Part shown: piece after piece, positions 33,142 through 41,881 of the stretch
Layout: each line of letters starts with the position of its first letter
How positions within the stretch are numbered: position 1 is the first letter of the stretch
NCBI GenBank assembly: GCA_016208685.1
Contig: JACQXM010000027.1
Location: forward strand, 62,001-126,000
Length of the DNA: 64,000 bases
DNA from: Planctomycetota bacterium
GTDB taxonomy: Bacteria > Planctomycetota > Phycisphaerae > UBA1845
Direction: 5' to 3'
Made by a program: the position numbers and the translations under genes
The notes under the pieces: model-generated
The model's database searches: none
Told to the model about the DNA's origin: nothing
Seen by the model: the letters and a program-made list of their open reading frames with translations, nothing else

Positions 33142-35049
33142 ATGTCGGTGACACGGGTATGGTCGGCGTTCAGGGCCTTCCTGACCGCTGAGGAAGTCCC
33201 GCGCTGGTTCGGTCTGTCGCTGGTACTCATCTACCTGTGCGGACTGGGCTCGGCGGCCTTCTCGGCGGTCAATGCGGTGCGCGCGGAGGCCGACCGGCAA
33301 CTGGGGCGGGCGGACCGCTACGCGGTTGCCGCGCTGGCGGAGCGGCTGGCCGGCGTGACGGCCGGCGGCACCGTGCCGGATACGGCGCGCGCCCAGACGG
33401 AGCTCTATGACTTCGCCGCCCATGTTCCGACGCGTTACGCGCGCCTGATCGACGGGGACCGGCGCGTCCTCGCTGCAAGCAATCCCGGCGAAGTTGGCGC
33501 CCCGGCCGTTTCGGATCGCGCCGCGGGCGAGCGGCCCGCGGAGATGGAAGCGACCCTTGTGACTTCCGACGGCCCGGCTCCGGATCGGCTGCTGCGCGTG
33601 CCCGTGGGGGACCGAGCCCGCGGCTGGTACCTGGAAGTTCGTTTGCCGCCGGCACTCCAGGAATCCGCCAGCCTGGCGGGCCGGGCCAACACCTCGTTCG
33701 TGGTGCTCGTGGTGCTGGGCGCGCTCTTCGTGGTCTATCGGGCATTGCGGGCCCAGCTTCGCGGCGTCTCGCAGATCGCCGACCGGCTCCACTCTCACCG
33801 CGACCACATCCCGGAGAACCTTTCCGCGCTGCGGCTGGCGGATGCCGAGGACGGAATCAGCACCGCATGGAACCAACTGGTGGACCTGACGACGGACCTT
33901 TCCACGGCGATGAAGCGCGCGGCGGCCAACGATGAGTTGACGCGGGCCCTGGCGCGGTCGGGCGGCGGCGCCCTGGCGGAAGCGCTGAATTCCATCCCTG
34001 ACGGGCTGATCTACATCACCGACGAGGTGCGTTTCGAATACCTCAACGCCCCGGCGTGCCGGCTGCTGGGATGCAGCGCTTCCGATGCCAAGCGCATGAC
34101 CCTGCCCGAGGCCCGCTGCGGCGGAATCGGCGCCCGGGTCCTGGAAGTGGTTCGTTCAGCGCTGCATGCCGACGGATCGTTCGAGTCGCGAACCGAGGTG
34201 GTCAGCGCGGAGCAGGACGCCTCCGGGGATTCCAGCTCCTACCGCGTCTGGGTGATTCCCCTGCAACGCGCTCACCACAGCGGTGAGTGCGTGGTCATCG
34301 TTCGCGACGTCAGCCAGCAGGTGCGCGCCGAGCGCGCCCGCGAGGACTTCGTCACCCAGGTGACGCACGAGCTGCGCACGCCGCTCACCAACATCCGCGC
34401 CTACGCCGAGACCCTCTCCAGCGGCATGTTCGACGATCCCAAGGTGATCACCGAGTGTTACAACGTAATCACCAAGGAAACGCGGCGGCTCTCACGGCTC
34501 ATCGAGGACATCCTCAGCGTTTCCCAGCTCGAAGTGGGCAGCATCGAGCTTCGCGTGGACACCGTGGACCTCAAGACGCTGCTCAGCGAAGGCGTGCGCG
34601 ACGTGCGCGGGCTGGCCGACGAGAAGAACATCGACATCCAGCTCCTGCTGCCCGCGAAAATGGAGCCCATCCGCGCCGATCGGGACAAGCTGGCGGTGGT
34701 GATCAACAACCTGCTGGGCAACGCCATCAAGTACACGCCGAAGGACGGCAACGTGGTGCTCGCCTGCCAGTACTCCGGCGACGAGGTAGTCATCACCTGC
34801 AAGGACAACGGCATCGGCATCGATCCCGCGGACCACGCCCGCGTCTTCGAGAAGTTCCAGCGTGCCAACGACCCCGCGGTGCTGGCGGAGTCCGGAACCG
34901 GCATTGGTCTGTACACGGCGCGGGAGATCGTGCGCCGGCACGGAGGCGACATCGAACTGATCAGCGAAAAGGGCAGCGGCTCCACCTTCATGGTCCGTCT
35001 GCCCCACCGCGAAAGTCGCGCCGCGGCCCTGTCGGCGCCGGAGGCCTGA
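33142..35049 (+). CDS. Membrane PAS-domain sensor histidine kinase
   Basis: The 635-residue protein has two transmembrane helices (near residues 24-43 and 183-200) around a periplasmic domain of about 140 residues. A linker follows, then a PAS domain (ALAEALNSIPDGLIYITDEVRFEYLNAPACRLLG), HisKA (REDFVTQVTHELRTPLTNIRAYAETL, with the His in THELRTP) and HATPase (VVINNLLGNAIKYTPKDG, CKDNGIGIDPADHARVFEKF, GTGIGLYTAREIVRRHGG). It is followed four bases on by a single-domain response regulator that it most likely phosphorylates. It heads the signalling operon that runs into the pilus genes. Confidence 0.92.
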   Translation: MSVTRVWSAFRAFLTAEEVPRWFGLSLVLIYLCGLGSAAFSAVNAVRAEADRQLGRADRYAVAALAERLAGVTAGGTVPDTARAQTELYDFAAHVPTRYARLIDGDRRVLAASNPGEVGAPAVSDRAAGERPAEMEATLVTSDGPAPDRLLRVPVGDRARGWYLEVRLPPALQESASLAGRANTSFVVLVVLGALFVVYRALRAQLRGVSQIADRLHSHRDHIPENLSALRLADAEDGISTAWNQLVDLTTDLSTAMKRAAANDELTRALARSGGGALAEALNSIPDGLIYITDEVRFEYLNAPACRLLGCSASDAKRMTLPEARCGGIGARVLEVVRSALHADGSFESRTEVVSAEQDASGDSSSYRVWVIPLQRAHHSGECVVIVRDVSQQVRAERAREDFVTQVTHELRTPLTNIRAYAETLSSGMFDDPKVITECYNVITKETRRLSRLIEDILSVSQLEVGSIELRVDTVDLKTLLSEGVRDVRGLADEKNIDIQLLLPAKMEPIRADRDKLAVVINNLLGNAIKYTPKDGNVVLACQYSGDEVVITCKDNGIGIDPADHARVFEKFQRANDPAVLAESGTGIGLYTAREIVRRHGGDIELISEKGSGSTFMVRLPHRESRAAALSAPEA

Positions 35050-35053
35050 AGTC

Positions 35054-35425
35054 ATGGCCAGGATTCTGATCGTCGAGGACGAGGCCCACATCGCGCGGGT
35101 GATGTCCCTGTGGCTCAGCCGCCACGGGCATCAAATTCGCGAGGCCACCAACGGCCGCGCGGCGCTGGACGTTCTCGGGGAAGAGTCGTTCGACCTGATC
35201 ATCTCCGACATGAACATGCCGGAGATGAACGGCCTGGACCTGGTGGCCGCCGTGCGCAAGGTATTATGCCTGGAAGTGCCCTTCATGCTCCTCAGCGCCC
35301 GATGCGACCTGGATAACCTCGACGCGCAACTGAAACCCTACAGCGTACGGCTGTATCCCAAGCCCTTCGTACCGTCGCGATTGGTGTCGGACATCGAGCG
35401 CATGCTCAGTCCGGTGCCCACGTGA
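35054..35425 (+). CDS. Single-domain response regulator (CheY-like)
   Basis: The 123-residue protein is a receiver domain only. The acidic pocket is in LIVEDEAHIARVM, the phospho-acceptor Asp is in FDLIISDMNMPEMNGLDLV, and the conserved Lys is in LYPKPFVPSRLV. With no output domain it must act by protein contact, plausibly on the HD-GYP or STAS proteins of the same operon. It starts four bases after the kinase stop. Confidence 0.9.
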   Translation: MARILIVEDEAHIARVMSLWLSRHGHQIREATNGRAALDVLGEESFDLIISDMNMPEMNGLDLVAAVRKVLCLEVPFMLLSARCDLDNLDAQLKPYSVRLYPKPFVPSRLVSDIERMLSPVPT

Positions 35426-35441
35426 CCGGGAGTCGTCAGGC

Positions 35442-36785
35442 ATGACGCCGGTAGCAGAACAGACCCGACCGCTGACCCAGGCACCGCCCGACGCGCGGGG
35501 GTGGCTGGGACGGCTGCGCGCCCGGCTGAACCATGCACCGGGCGACATGCCGGCGATCGAGGAGGCCCTGGACGGCCTGTCCGCGTCCCTGGACCAGGTC
35601 CTCACGGACTGCGCCGGCATGACTGAGGAACTGCTTTTTGTCTACGAGCAGCTTGGCGTGGTCTTCGAGGTCAGCCGCCAGCTTCCCACGGTGGAGAACG
35701 AATCGACGGTGCTCGACCTGTTCGTGGAGAGCCTGCAACGCAGCTTCCAGGGGCGGACGGTGGGCCTGGCGCGGCGTAGTTCCGCCGGCCGCTGGACCGA
35801 TGGCCCGCGCGGACGGTTGTACCCGCCCTGGCTGGTCAGTCTGCTGGAACAGGCACGCGAAAACACCGCCGTCATGGTGCAGTCGGCGCCGCCGGACGAC
35901 GCGCCGGCAACGCCGGTAATCGGCGGTACGCCGGGAGAGTCGTCCGCGACGGAGTTCGTCCGCGAAGCCATGGTGGGGCCGGTTCTGGCGGGCGAGTCGT
36001 TCGTAGGAGCCATTGTGCTGACACGCGGCGAGGGCGCCGCGACCTTCCGCGCCTGCGACATGGGCCTGCTGCAGTCGCTGACCACCTTCTGCGGCGACCT
36101 GATCCGCAATCACCGCCTGGTGCGCGAGCTGCGTGAGATGTCGGTGGCCATGGTGCGCTCCCTGGTCAACGCCGTGGACCAGAAGGACGAGTACACCTCG
36201 GGCCATTCGCTGCGCGTGGCGTACTACGCCACGCTGCTGGGGCGGGAGCTCAAGCTCGGCGATCGCGACTTGCAGATGCTGCAATGGAGCGGCCTGCTCC
36301 ACGACGTGGGCAAGATCGGCATCCGCGACGACGTGCTCAAGAAGGAAGGCCGCCTCACCGGCGAGGAATTCGATCACATGAAGGAGCATCCGGTACGCAG
36401 CCACAGCGTGGTGCAGGCCGTGCCCCAGCTCGCCGAGGCGCTGGACGGCGTGCTGCACCACCACGAGCGCTACGACGGCACCGGCTACCCCGGCGGGCTC
36501 AAGGGCGAGAGCATTCCCTTGCAGGCACGGATCATCCAGATCGCCGACGTGTTCGACGCCCTCACCTCCAACCGCTCCTACCGGGCGGCCTACACCTGGA
36601 CCAAGGCGCTGTCCATCATGCGGGAAGAGGCGGGTCGGACCATCGATCCACAACTCGGCGAGACTTTCGACGCCTTGATCCACCGCATCCTCGACCGGGG
36701 CGGCGACGCCTGGCAGCAACTGGTGGCGCAGGCGGATCGCTTCAGCGAGCTCTCGGTTCGAGGCGACGAGACGATGGGAGAATGA
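35442..36785 (+). CDS. HD-GYP domain protein with GAF-like N-terminus (putative c-di-GMP phosphodiesterase)
   Basis: The 447-residue protein has an N-terminal GAF-like region (LLFVYEQLGVVFEVSRQLPTVENESTVLDLF) and a C-terminal HD-GYP domain. In the latter, the HD metal site is in SGLLHDVGKIGI, the second His pair in HHHERYDGTGYPGGLKGE (the GYP motif) and the Asp in IIQIADVFDALTSNRSYR. The core residues needed for c-di-GMP hydrolysis to pGpG or GMP appear intact. A Ser/Ala-rich linker near residues 150-170 is low complexity. It overlaps nothing and is followed one base later by the GGDEF-like gene. Confidence 0.92.
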   Translation: MTPVAEQTRPLTQAPPDARGWLGRLRARLNHAPGDMPAIEEALDGLSASLDQVLTDCAGMTEELLFVYEQLGVVFEVSRQLPTVENESTVLDLFVESLQRSFQGRTVGLARRSSAGRWTDGPRGRLYPPWLVSLLEQARENTAVMVQSAPPDDAPATPVIGGTPGESSATEFVREAMVGPVLAGESFVGAIVLTRGEGAATFRACDMGLLQSLTTFCGDLIRNHRLVRELREMSVAMVRSLVNAVDQKDEYTSGHSLRVAYYATLLGRELKLGDRDLQMLQWSGLLHDVGKIGIRDDVLKKEGRLTGEEFDHMKEHPVRSHSVVQAVPQLAEALDGVLHHHERYDGTGYPGGLKGESIPLQARIIQIADVFDALTSNRSYRAAYTWTKALSIMREEAGRTIDPQLGETFDALIHRILDRGGDAWQQLVAQADRFSELSVRGDETMGE

Positions 36786-36786
36786 C

Positions 36787-38109
36787 GTGAATCTGGCACT
36801 CTTCCTGCCGTGGTTTCCCGTAGTCCTCGCCGTGGGCGTCGGTGGACGCCTGTTGGGTCGAGGGCGGGGCTTTGCCCTGGGAGTCCTGTGCGCGCTCTTT
36901 TGGGTGGTGCTGGTGCACGCCACCGCCGGCGCGGCGGTGTGGCAGCGCCCGGGAATGATGCTCACGGTGCTGGCGGGCGCCGCCGCCATCATCGCCATGG
37001 GAGGCTGGGCGGGTGAATCCGCGGAAACCCGCGGCACGCCCGCGGCGCCCGCGGCCGCCGCACCCGGCGCCGGCGTTGCCGAGCACACCGCGACGCTGGA
37101 GTGCCTGTCGGCCGCCTGCGATACATTCGATGACTGGCTGGAGGACCATCGCAACGATGCCAACCCCTGGCCGGCGTTCGATGAGCTCATCCGCACCGTG
37201 CTCTACCAGTCGTGCCGCGCCACGCACGTGCGTCCCTTTCGTCTGCTGAGCGAGGGCGAGGAACTGACCCCGCTGCGCGATGTAGATCCGTTTCACGAAG
37301 CCAGGCGGGTGAATGCCCGGGATGGAATCGTGGGGGAAGTCGTGCGGTCCGGCCGGGCCTACGTGGCGGATTGCCATCCCGGCACTTCCGAGGTTCCCGG
37401 CGCCCCGGGCGCGGTGGATCGGCTGGCCTGGTGCTTCGCGTGTTCGCAGGGAACGGAACGCCTGGGTGCGGTACTGGTGGGCCAGGTGGGCGTGGCGCCG
37501 CAGCGGAACCGGGCCCTACTGCGAACCGTGGAACACCTGATCGGCATGTTCTGGTACACGTTGCGGGAGGCGATCCGCAGCCGCGCGGCGGCTTTGCACG
37601 ATCCGGTCAGCGGACTCCTCACGCGCGAGGCCTTCCTCCACTTCGCGGAACAAACGCTGCGCGAGAGCCATCAGCACGCCGAGCCCTCAGCGGTGGCGGT
37701 CATCGGACTGGAGGGCATGCGGGCGCTCAATGACGCCGGGCGCTGGGAGGTGGCGGATGACCTGGTGCGCGAGGTGAGCGCCGTGCTCCGCGGCAAGGTG
37801 CGTCCCGACGACCGGCTGGGGAGATTCGACGGGTCGCGGTTCATCATGCTGTTCCGCCGCGTTGATTCCGACCTGGCGTTGCTCATCGTCAGCCAGATCA
37901 TGACCCGTCTCAAGGGGCTGTGCGGCGACCTGACGCGCTGGCGCGAGCCGATCGAAGTGCGCTGCGGAATCGCCGGCGGCGGCAGTTCGACACCTGACCT
38001 GCGCGCCCTGGTGTCACGGTCACTGCAACAGAATCGCCGGGCGCGGCTGGAGGAACGCTCCATCGCCAGCGACCTGGAGCCGGCGCTGGAGGCCGCCGCA
38101 GGCGTATGA
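36787..38109 (+). CDS. Membrane GAF protein with degenerate GGDEF domain
   Basis: The 440-residue protein begins with a GTG. Three hydrophobic segments follow within residues 1-75, a Pro/Ala linker, a GAF-like domain (about 110-255), and a GGDEF-type domain (ALHDPVSGLLTREAFLHFAEQTLRE, VAVIGLEGMRALNDAGRWEVADDLVREV). In place of the GG(D/E)EF signature it reads GRFDGSRFIMLF, so catalysis is unlikely; it may bind nucleotide as a receptor or serve a structural role. It follows the HD-GYP gene within the same operon and overlaps the STAS gene by four bases. Confidence 0.85.
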   Translation: MNLALFLPWFPVVLAVGVGGRLLGRGRGFALGVLCALFWVVLVHATAGAAVWQRPGMMLTVLAGAAAIIAMGGWAGESAETRGTPAAPAAAAPGAGVAEHTATLECLSAACDTFDDWLEDHRNDANPWPAFDELIRTVLYQSCRATHVRPFRLLSEGEELTPLRDVDPFHEARRVNARDGIVGEVVRSGRAYVADCHPGTSEVPGAPGAVDRLAWCFACSQGTERLGAVLVGQVGVAPQRNRALLRTVEHLIGMFWYTLREAIRSRAAALHDPVSGLLTREAFLHFAEQTLRESHQHAEPSAVAVIGLEGMRALNDAGRWEVADDLVREVSAVLRGKVRPDDRLGRFDGSRFIMLFRRVDSDLALLIVSQIMTRLKGLCGDLTRWREPIEVRCGIAGGGSSTPDLRALVSRSLQQNRRARLEERSIASDLEPALEAAAGV

Positions 38110-38441
38110 AGATTGAGAAATTAAAGGTCGGAACGGTCGAAGTCCTCACGCCGTGCGGCGCTCTGGTGGACGAGGACGCCAAGAAGTTCTCGCGCCTTCT
38201 GCTGGAGCGCGTGCGCACCGCTAATCCGCGCGTAGTGGTGGCCATGCAGGAGGTTCCGTATGTGGACAGCGCAGCGCTGGAGGGTTTCGTGGGCGCCGCC
38301 GACGAACTGGCGCAGTGCGCCGCCAGCCTCAAACTGGCGGGACTGACTCCGACATGTCGGGAGGTGCTGGAGCTCACCGGCCTGTCGCATCGCTTTCGGC
38401 TGTTCAACGAGGTGCATGACGCGGTGAAGAGCTACCTCTAG
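38106..38441 (+). CDS. STAS-domain protein (anti-sigma-factor antagonist-like)
   Basis: The 111-residue protein has a STAS fold: TVEVLTPCGALVDEDAKKFSRLL, NPRVVVAMQEVPYVDSAALEGFVGAADELAQC with the phosphorylatable Ser in VDSAALEG, and a final helix (LFNEVHDAVKSYL). STAS proteins of this kind are switched by Ser phosphorylation in partner-switch signalling; no matching serine kinase or phosphatase is visible here. It overlaps the previous gene by four bases and ends the signalling operon about 380 bases before pilB. Confidence 0.85.
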   Translation: MKIEKLKVGTVEVLTPCGALVDEDAKKFSRLLLERVRTANPRVVVAMQEVPYVDSAALEGFVGAADELAQCAASLKLAGLTPTCREVLELTGLSHRFRLFNEVHDAVKSYL

Positions 38442-38818
38442 GCCCACGCGCCGAATGCTCGGGTGGCCCATCGCTTCAGCGATGGGGGAGTCGAACGGTC
38501 TCCGAATGCGGAATGGTGAATGCGGAGCGATGAATGCCGAATGCGGAAACCGAGCCGCGACCTCGGATCAGAGCCACGACCGTAAGGGAGCGGGCAAGGA
38601 CAGCGACGAAGCGACCGGTGGTCAGTACCGCGACAGCATGGAGCAGCCGGGCGGGGTGGCCCATCGCTTCAGCGGTCGGGGACCCGACTTGCCGGAGGCC
38701 GCGTGGTTGGGAGCGGCGTAGCGCGGCGGCATCCCGGCGCCCTCGACAGGGCGCGAACGCCAGCAGCCCTGCGGACCGAGTGAGGTCCGCATCACAGATG
38801 TAGCAACACGAGAGCACA
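38442..38818. repeat. Mosaic of dispersed repeats upstream of pilB
   Basis: This gene-free stretch holds the palindrome CCCATCGC-TTCA-GCGATGGG (38467-38486) and a decayed copy at about 38660-38680. It also has several GAATGCGGA/GAATGCCGA direct repeats (38506-38545) and one copy of a 25-base motif beginning CAGAGCCACGACCGTAAGGG (38569-38594) that recurs near 57.3 and 58.7 kb. No convincing promoter or riboswitch could be drawn. Confidence 0.6.
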
Positions 38819-40570
38819 ATGGCCAATCTGGCGATTGAGAGTGCGGTTCGCCTCGGCGATCAGCTCGTTCGTGACGGCCTGATCACGCCGGAACAACTGG
38901 CCGAGGCACTCGCCAAGCAGCAGTCCTCGGGCGGCCGCATCGGCAGCGTCCTTGTGGATGCCGGGGCGCTGACGGCCGGGGCACTGGTGCAGGCGCTCTC
39001 CCGCCGCCTGGGCGTCAAGGGCTGCCTTCTGCGGCACGGTCTGATCGATCCCCAAGTCGCCAAGCTCGTCCCCAAGGAAGAAGCGGAACGCCTCCGGGTG
39101 CTGCCGTTGTTCAAGGTGGGTGACGAACTCACCGTGGCCATGGTGGAGCCGCAGTCGCTGCCGGTGCAGGATCGGCTGCGGGCGCTGACGGGCTGCACCA
39201 TCCGCCCGGTGCTGGTCCTGGAGCAGAACCTCCAGGAGTACCAGCGGAAGTACCTCGCCGCGGAAGTGAACGTCGATTCCTTCCTCGCCTCGGTCGAGGA
39301 AAGCGACATCCACATCACGGAAACCGAGGCCGTCGACGAGGGACCGATTACCGACCTCGACAAGATGGTCGAGGGCAGCCCCATTGTGAACCTCGTGAAC
39401 CTCGCCATCCTCACCGCTCTGCGCGCCGGCGCCAGTGACATCCACATCGAACCCGATCGCGACGCCACGCACGTCCGCTACCGCATCGACGGGCACCTGC
39501 GCGAGATGCTCAAGCCGCCCAAGGGAATGCACGCCGCCATCGTCTCGCGCGTGAAGGTGGTGGGCCGCATGGACATTGCCGAGAAGCGCCTGCCCCAGGA
39601 AGGACGGGTGCACATCATCGCCGACGGCCGGGAAGTCGACCTGCGGGTGTCGAGCATGCCGACCATCCTCGGCGAGAAGATCGTGCTGCGCATTCTCGAC
39701 AAGTCCAAGCTGAGCTTCGAGCTGGAAACGCTCGGCATGCAGGCGGAGGAGCGTGGGGCCGTGGAAGCCATGATCCGCAGCCCCTACGGACTGATGCTGG
39801 TCACCGGCCCTACAGGCAGCGGCAAGACCACTACCTTGTACTCCGCGCTGGACCTGCTGCGCAACGAAGCGACCAACATCATCACCATCGAAGACCCGGT
39901 GGAGTACCAACTGCCGCTCATCAATCAGATTCAGGTCAACGACGGCGTGGGGCTGACCTTCGTCCGCGCGCTGCGGTCCATCCTCCGTCAGGACCCGGAC
40001 GTAATCATGGTGGGCGAGATTCGTGACCAGGAGACGGCGCAGGTGGCCATCCAGGCGGCACTCACCGGGCACCTGGTGCTTTCCACGCTGCATACCAACG
40101 ACTGCCCCGGGGGCGTCATGCGGCTCATGGACATGGGTGTGGAGCCGTTCCTCATCTCCGCCTCGCTTCTGGGTTTCGTCGCCCAGCGACTGGCGCGGAA
40201 GATCTGCCCCTCCTGCAAGACCTCCTACTACCCGCCGCCGGCGCTTCTCAAACGCGTGGGGTGGGAAGCACGAACCAACGAGCTGTTCCAGAAGGGCGAG
40301 GGTTGCCGCGAGTGCAACAACACGGGGTTCCGCGGCCGGGTGGGCATCTTCGAGGTGATGCTCATGGACACCGAACTCAAGCGCATGGTGCAGAACGAAG
40401 CTTCGGAAACCGACATCCGCGTCTACCTGGCGCAAAGCAACTGGCGCATGCTGCGCGACAAGGCCCTGGACGTGGTGCAGCGCGGCGAGTCCACGCTGGA
40501 AGAGGTGCTGCGCGTAACACGTTCGGAGAACCTCGAAGTCGGTGACCCGACGGGTCGGGGCGCGGATTGA
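38819..40570 (+). CDS. pilB: Type IV pilus/type II secretion assembly ATPase (PilB/GspE)
   Basis: The 583-residue protein has an N-terminal MshE-like domain (LGDQLVRDGLITPEQLAEALAKQQ) and the secretion ATPase core. Walker A is GPTGSGKTTTL (residues about 329-339), the Asp box is DIHIEPDRDATHVRYRIDG, Walker B is PDVIMVGEIRD, and a His box lies in TGHLVLSTLHTND. A tetracysteine zinc site has its pairs at CPSC and CREC (residues about 463-500). It powers pilin assembly or pseudopilus growth. It opens the pilB-pilC-pilM-pilN-pilO order. The start codon is ATG 38819; upstream spacing has only a weak GAGAG site. Confidence 0.96.
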   Translation: MANLAIESAVRLGDQLVRDGLITPEQLAEALAKQQSSGGRIGSVLVDAGALTAGALVQALSRRLGVKGCLLRHGLIDPQVAKLVPKEEAERLRVLPLFKVGDELTVAMVEPQSLPVQDRLRALTGCTIRPVLVLEQNLQEYQRKYLAAEVNVDSFLASVEESDIHITETEAVDEGPITDLDKMVEGSPIVNLVNLAILTALRAGASDIHIEPDRDATHVRYRIDGHLREMLKPPKGMHAAIVSRVKVVGRMDIAEKRLPQEGRVHIIADGREVDLRVSSMPTILGEKIVLRILDKSKLSFELETLGMQAEERGAVEAMIRSPYGLMLVTGPTGSGKTTTLYSALDLLRNEATNIITIEDPVEYQLPLINQIQVNDGVGLTFVRALRSILRQDPDVIMVGEIRDQETAQVAIQAALTGHLVLSTLHTNDCPGGVMRLMDMGVEPFLISASLLGFVAQRLARKICPSCKTSYYPPPALLKRVGWEARTNELFQKGEGCRECNNTGFRGRVGIFEVMLMDTELKRMVQNEASETDIRVYLAQSNWRMLRDKALDVVQRGESTLEEVLRVTRSENLEVGDPTGRGAD

Positions 40571-40594
40571 CGGCAACGCCGTGAGGGTCGTGGG

Positions 40595-40616
40595 CGCCGG
40601 AGCTCGACCTCCGGCG
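40595..40616. repeat. Short perfect hairpin between pilB and pilC
   Basis: An 8-base arm CGCCGGAG and its complement CTCCGGCG flank the six-base loop CTCGAC. It lacks a T-run, so it is not a typical rho-independent terminator. The sequence resembles short palindromes dispersed in such genomes and may form at the RNA level to modulate expression between pilB and pilC. Confidence 0.45.
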
Positions 40617-40650
40617 TGCGTGGGCCGCCGCGTTTCAGAGGATCGGCTGC

Positions 40651-41865
40651 ATGTTACTGACCTATGATGCCGTGGACACTCAGGGCAAGACCACCAAGGA
40701 CGTGGTGGAGGCCATGAACCCGCGCGAAGCCGTCGAGGTCCTGCGGCGCCGCGGTCTGTTCGTCACCAGGATCGCCGAGGATACGCAGAACGCACAGGCA
40801 AAAGCGGTGCACCGGTCCGCCGTGAAAGGCCGGCTTCCGTTAGCCACCCTGGTGCTCTTCACGCGGCAGATGGCCATGCTGCTCCGGGCCGGCAGCGGGA
40901 TCGTGCCCGCCATCACCGCCATCCGCAAGCAGATGCGGCGCCCGACGCACGCCGCTCTGCTGGAGCAGGTGGTATCGGACCTGGAGGAAGGCAGCACACT
41001 GACCGACTGCCTCCGCAAACACCCGGACACCTTCGATCCCGTGTATTGTGCCATCATCGCCGCCGGGGAAGCCAGCGCCAGCCTCCCCAACATGTTCGAG
41101 CGCCTGGCGGAAATCGTGGGCAAGAAACGGGCGTTGCAGAAGAAGCTCATCGGCACCATGGCGTACCCCGCGTTGCTGGTGGCCATGTGCTTCAAGATCA
41201 CGCTGATTCTCCTGCTCTTTGTGCTCCCGCGCTTCGACGGAATGTTCCAGCAGCTCGGAGTGGAAGCGCCGGCCACTACCCAGGCCCTGCTCGCCGCCGG
41301 GCAGTTCCTCCAGGCGCACTGGGTGGCGGTGCTCGCCGGCGCCGGCGTCGTCGTATCGACACTGGTGTGGTTCCTGGTCAGTCCGCGCGGCGTCAAGTGG
41401 ATAAGCGACGTGCAGACAAGCATTCCGGGGCTGGGGCGGCTGCGCTCACGCATGATCCAGGCGCAGGTGCTGCGCACTATGGGCATGCTGCTGGAAAGCC
41501 GCGTGGGCCTGCTTGACACGCTGGACCTGGCGCGGCGATCGACGCGCAACCGCAGCTTCCAGGAACTGTTCACCAACCTGGAGGAGACCGTGACCGCGGG
41601 CGGGCAGATGAGCACGGCCTTCGAGCAATGCCGCCTGATCGAGCCATACATCTGTCAGGCCGTGCGCACCGGCGAGGACAGCGGCAACCTCGGTGGGGCC
41701 ATGACCTATTGCGCCGACGTGCTGGACGAGAGCAACACGGAGTTGATCGGCGTGATCACCAAGCTGATCGAGCCGGTCATTCTGATCGGCATGGGAGTGT
41801 TCGTGGGCGGCGTGGCGATCTCACTGTTCCTGCCGCTGTTTGATCTGACGTCGGCAATCAAGTGA
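40651..41865 (+). CDS. pilC: Inner-membrane platform protein PilC/GspF
   Basis: The 404-residue protein consists of two T2SSF domains. The first has LVLFTRQMAMLLRAGSGIVPAI and LEEGSTLTDCLRKHPDTFDPVYCAIIAAGEASASL; the second has QAQVLRTMGMLLESRVGLLDTLDLARRST and EPYICQAVRTGEDSGNLGGAM. Three membrane helices lie near residues 170-195, 220-245 and 370-400. It forms the base on which the pilB motor works. It follows pilB by 80 bases, separated by a hairpin. Confidence 0.95.
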   Translation: MLLTYDAVDTQGKTTKDVVEAMNPREAVEVLRRRGLFVTRIAEDTQNAQAKAVHRSAVKGRLPLATLVLFTRQMAMLLRAGSGIVPAITAIRKQMRRPTHAALLEQVVSDLEEGSTLTDCLRKHPDTFDPVYCAIIAAGEASASLPNMFERLAEIVGKKRALQKKLIGTMAYPALLVAMCFKITLILLLFVLPRFDGMFQQLGVEAPATTQALLAAGQFLQAHWVAVLAGAGVVVSTLVWFLVSPRGVKWISDVQTSIPGLGRLRSRMIQAQVLRTMGMLLESRVGLLDTLDLARRSTRNRSFQELFTNLEETVTAGGQMSTAFEQCRLIEPYICQAVRTGEDSGNLGGAMTYCADVLDESNTELIGVITKLIEPVILIGMGVFVGGVAISLFLPLFDLTSAIK

Positions 41866-41881
41866 TGGCGGGCAAGGTGAT

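Noticed and set aside
38701..38818. Possible c-di-GMP riboswitch before pilB
   Set aside because: No GEMM-type core could be matched and no aptamer pairing with tetraloop receptor was found; the stretch is better explained by repeats.
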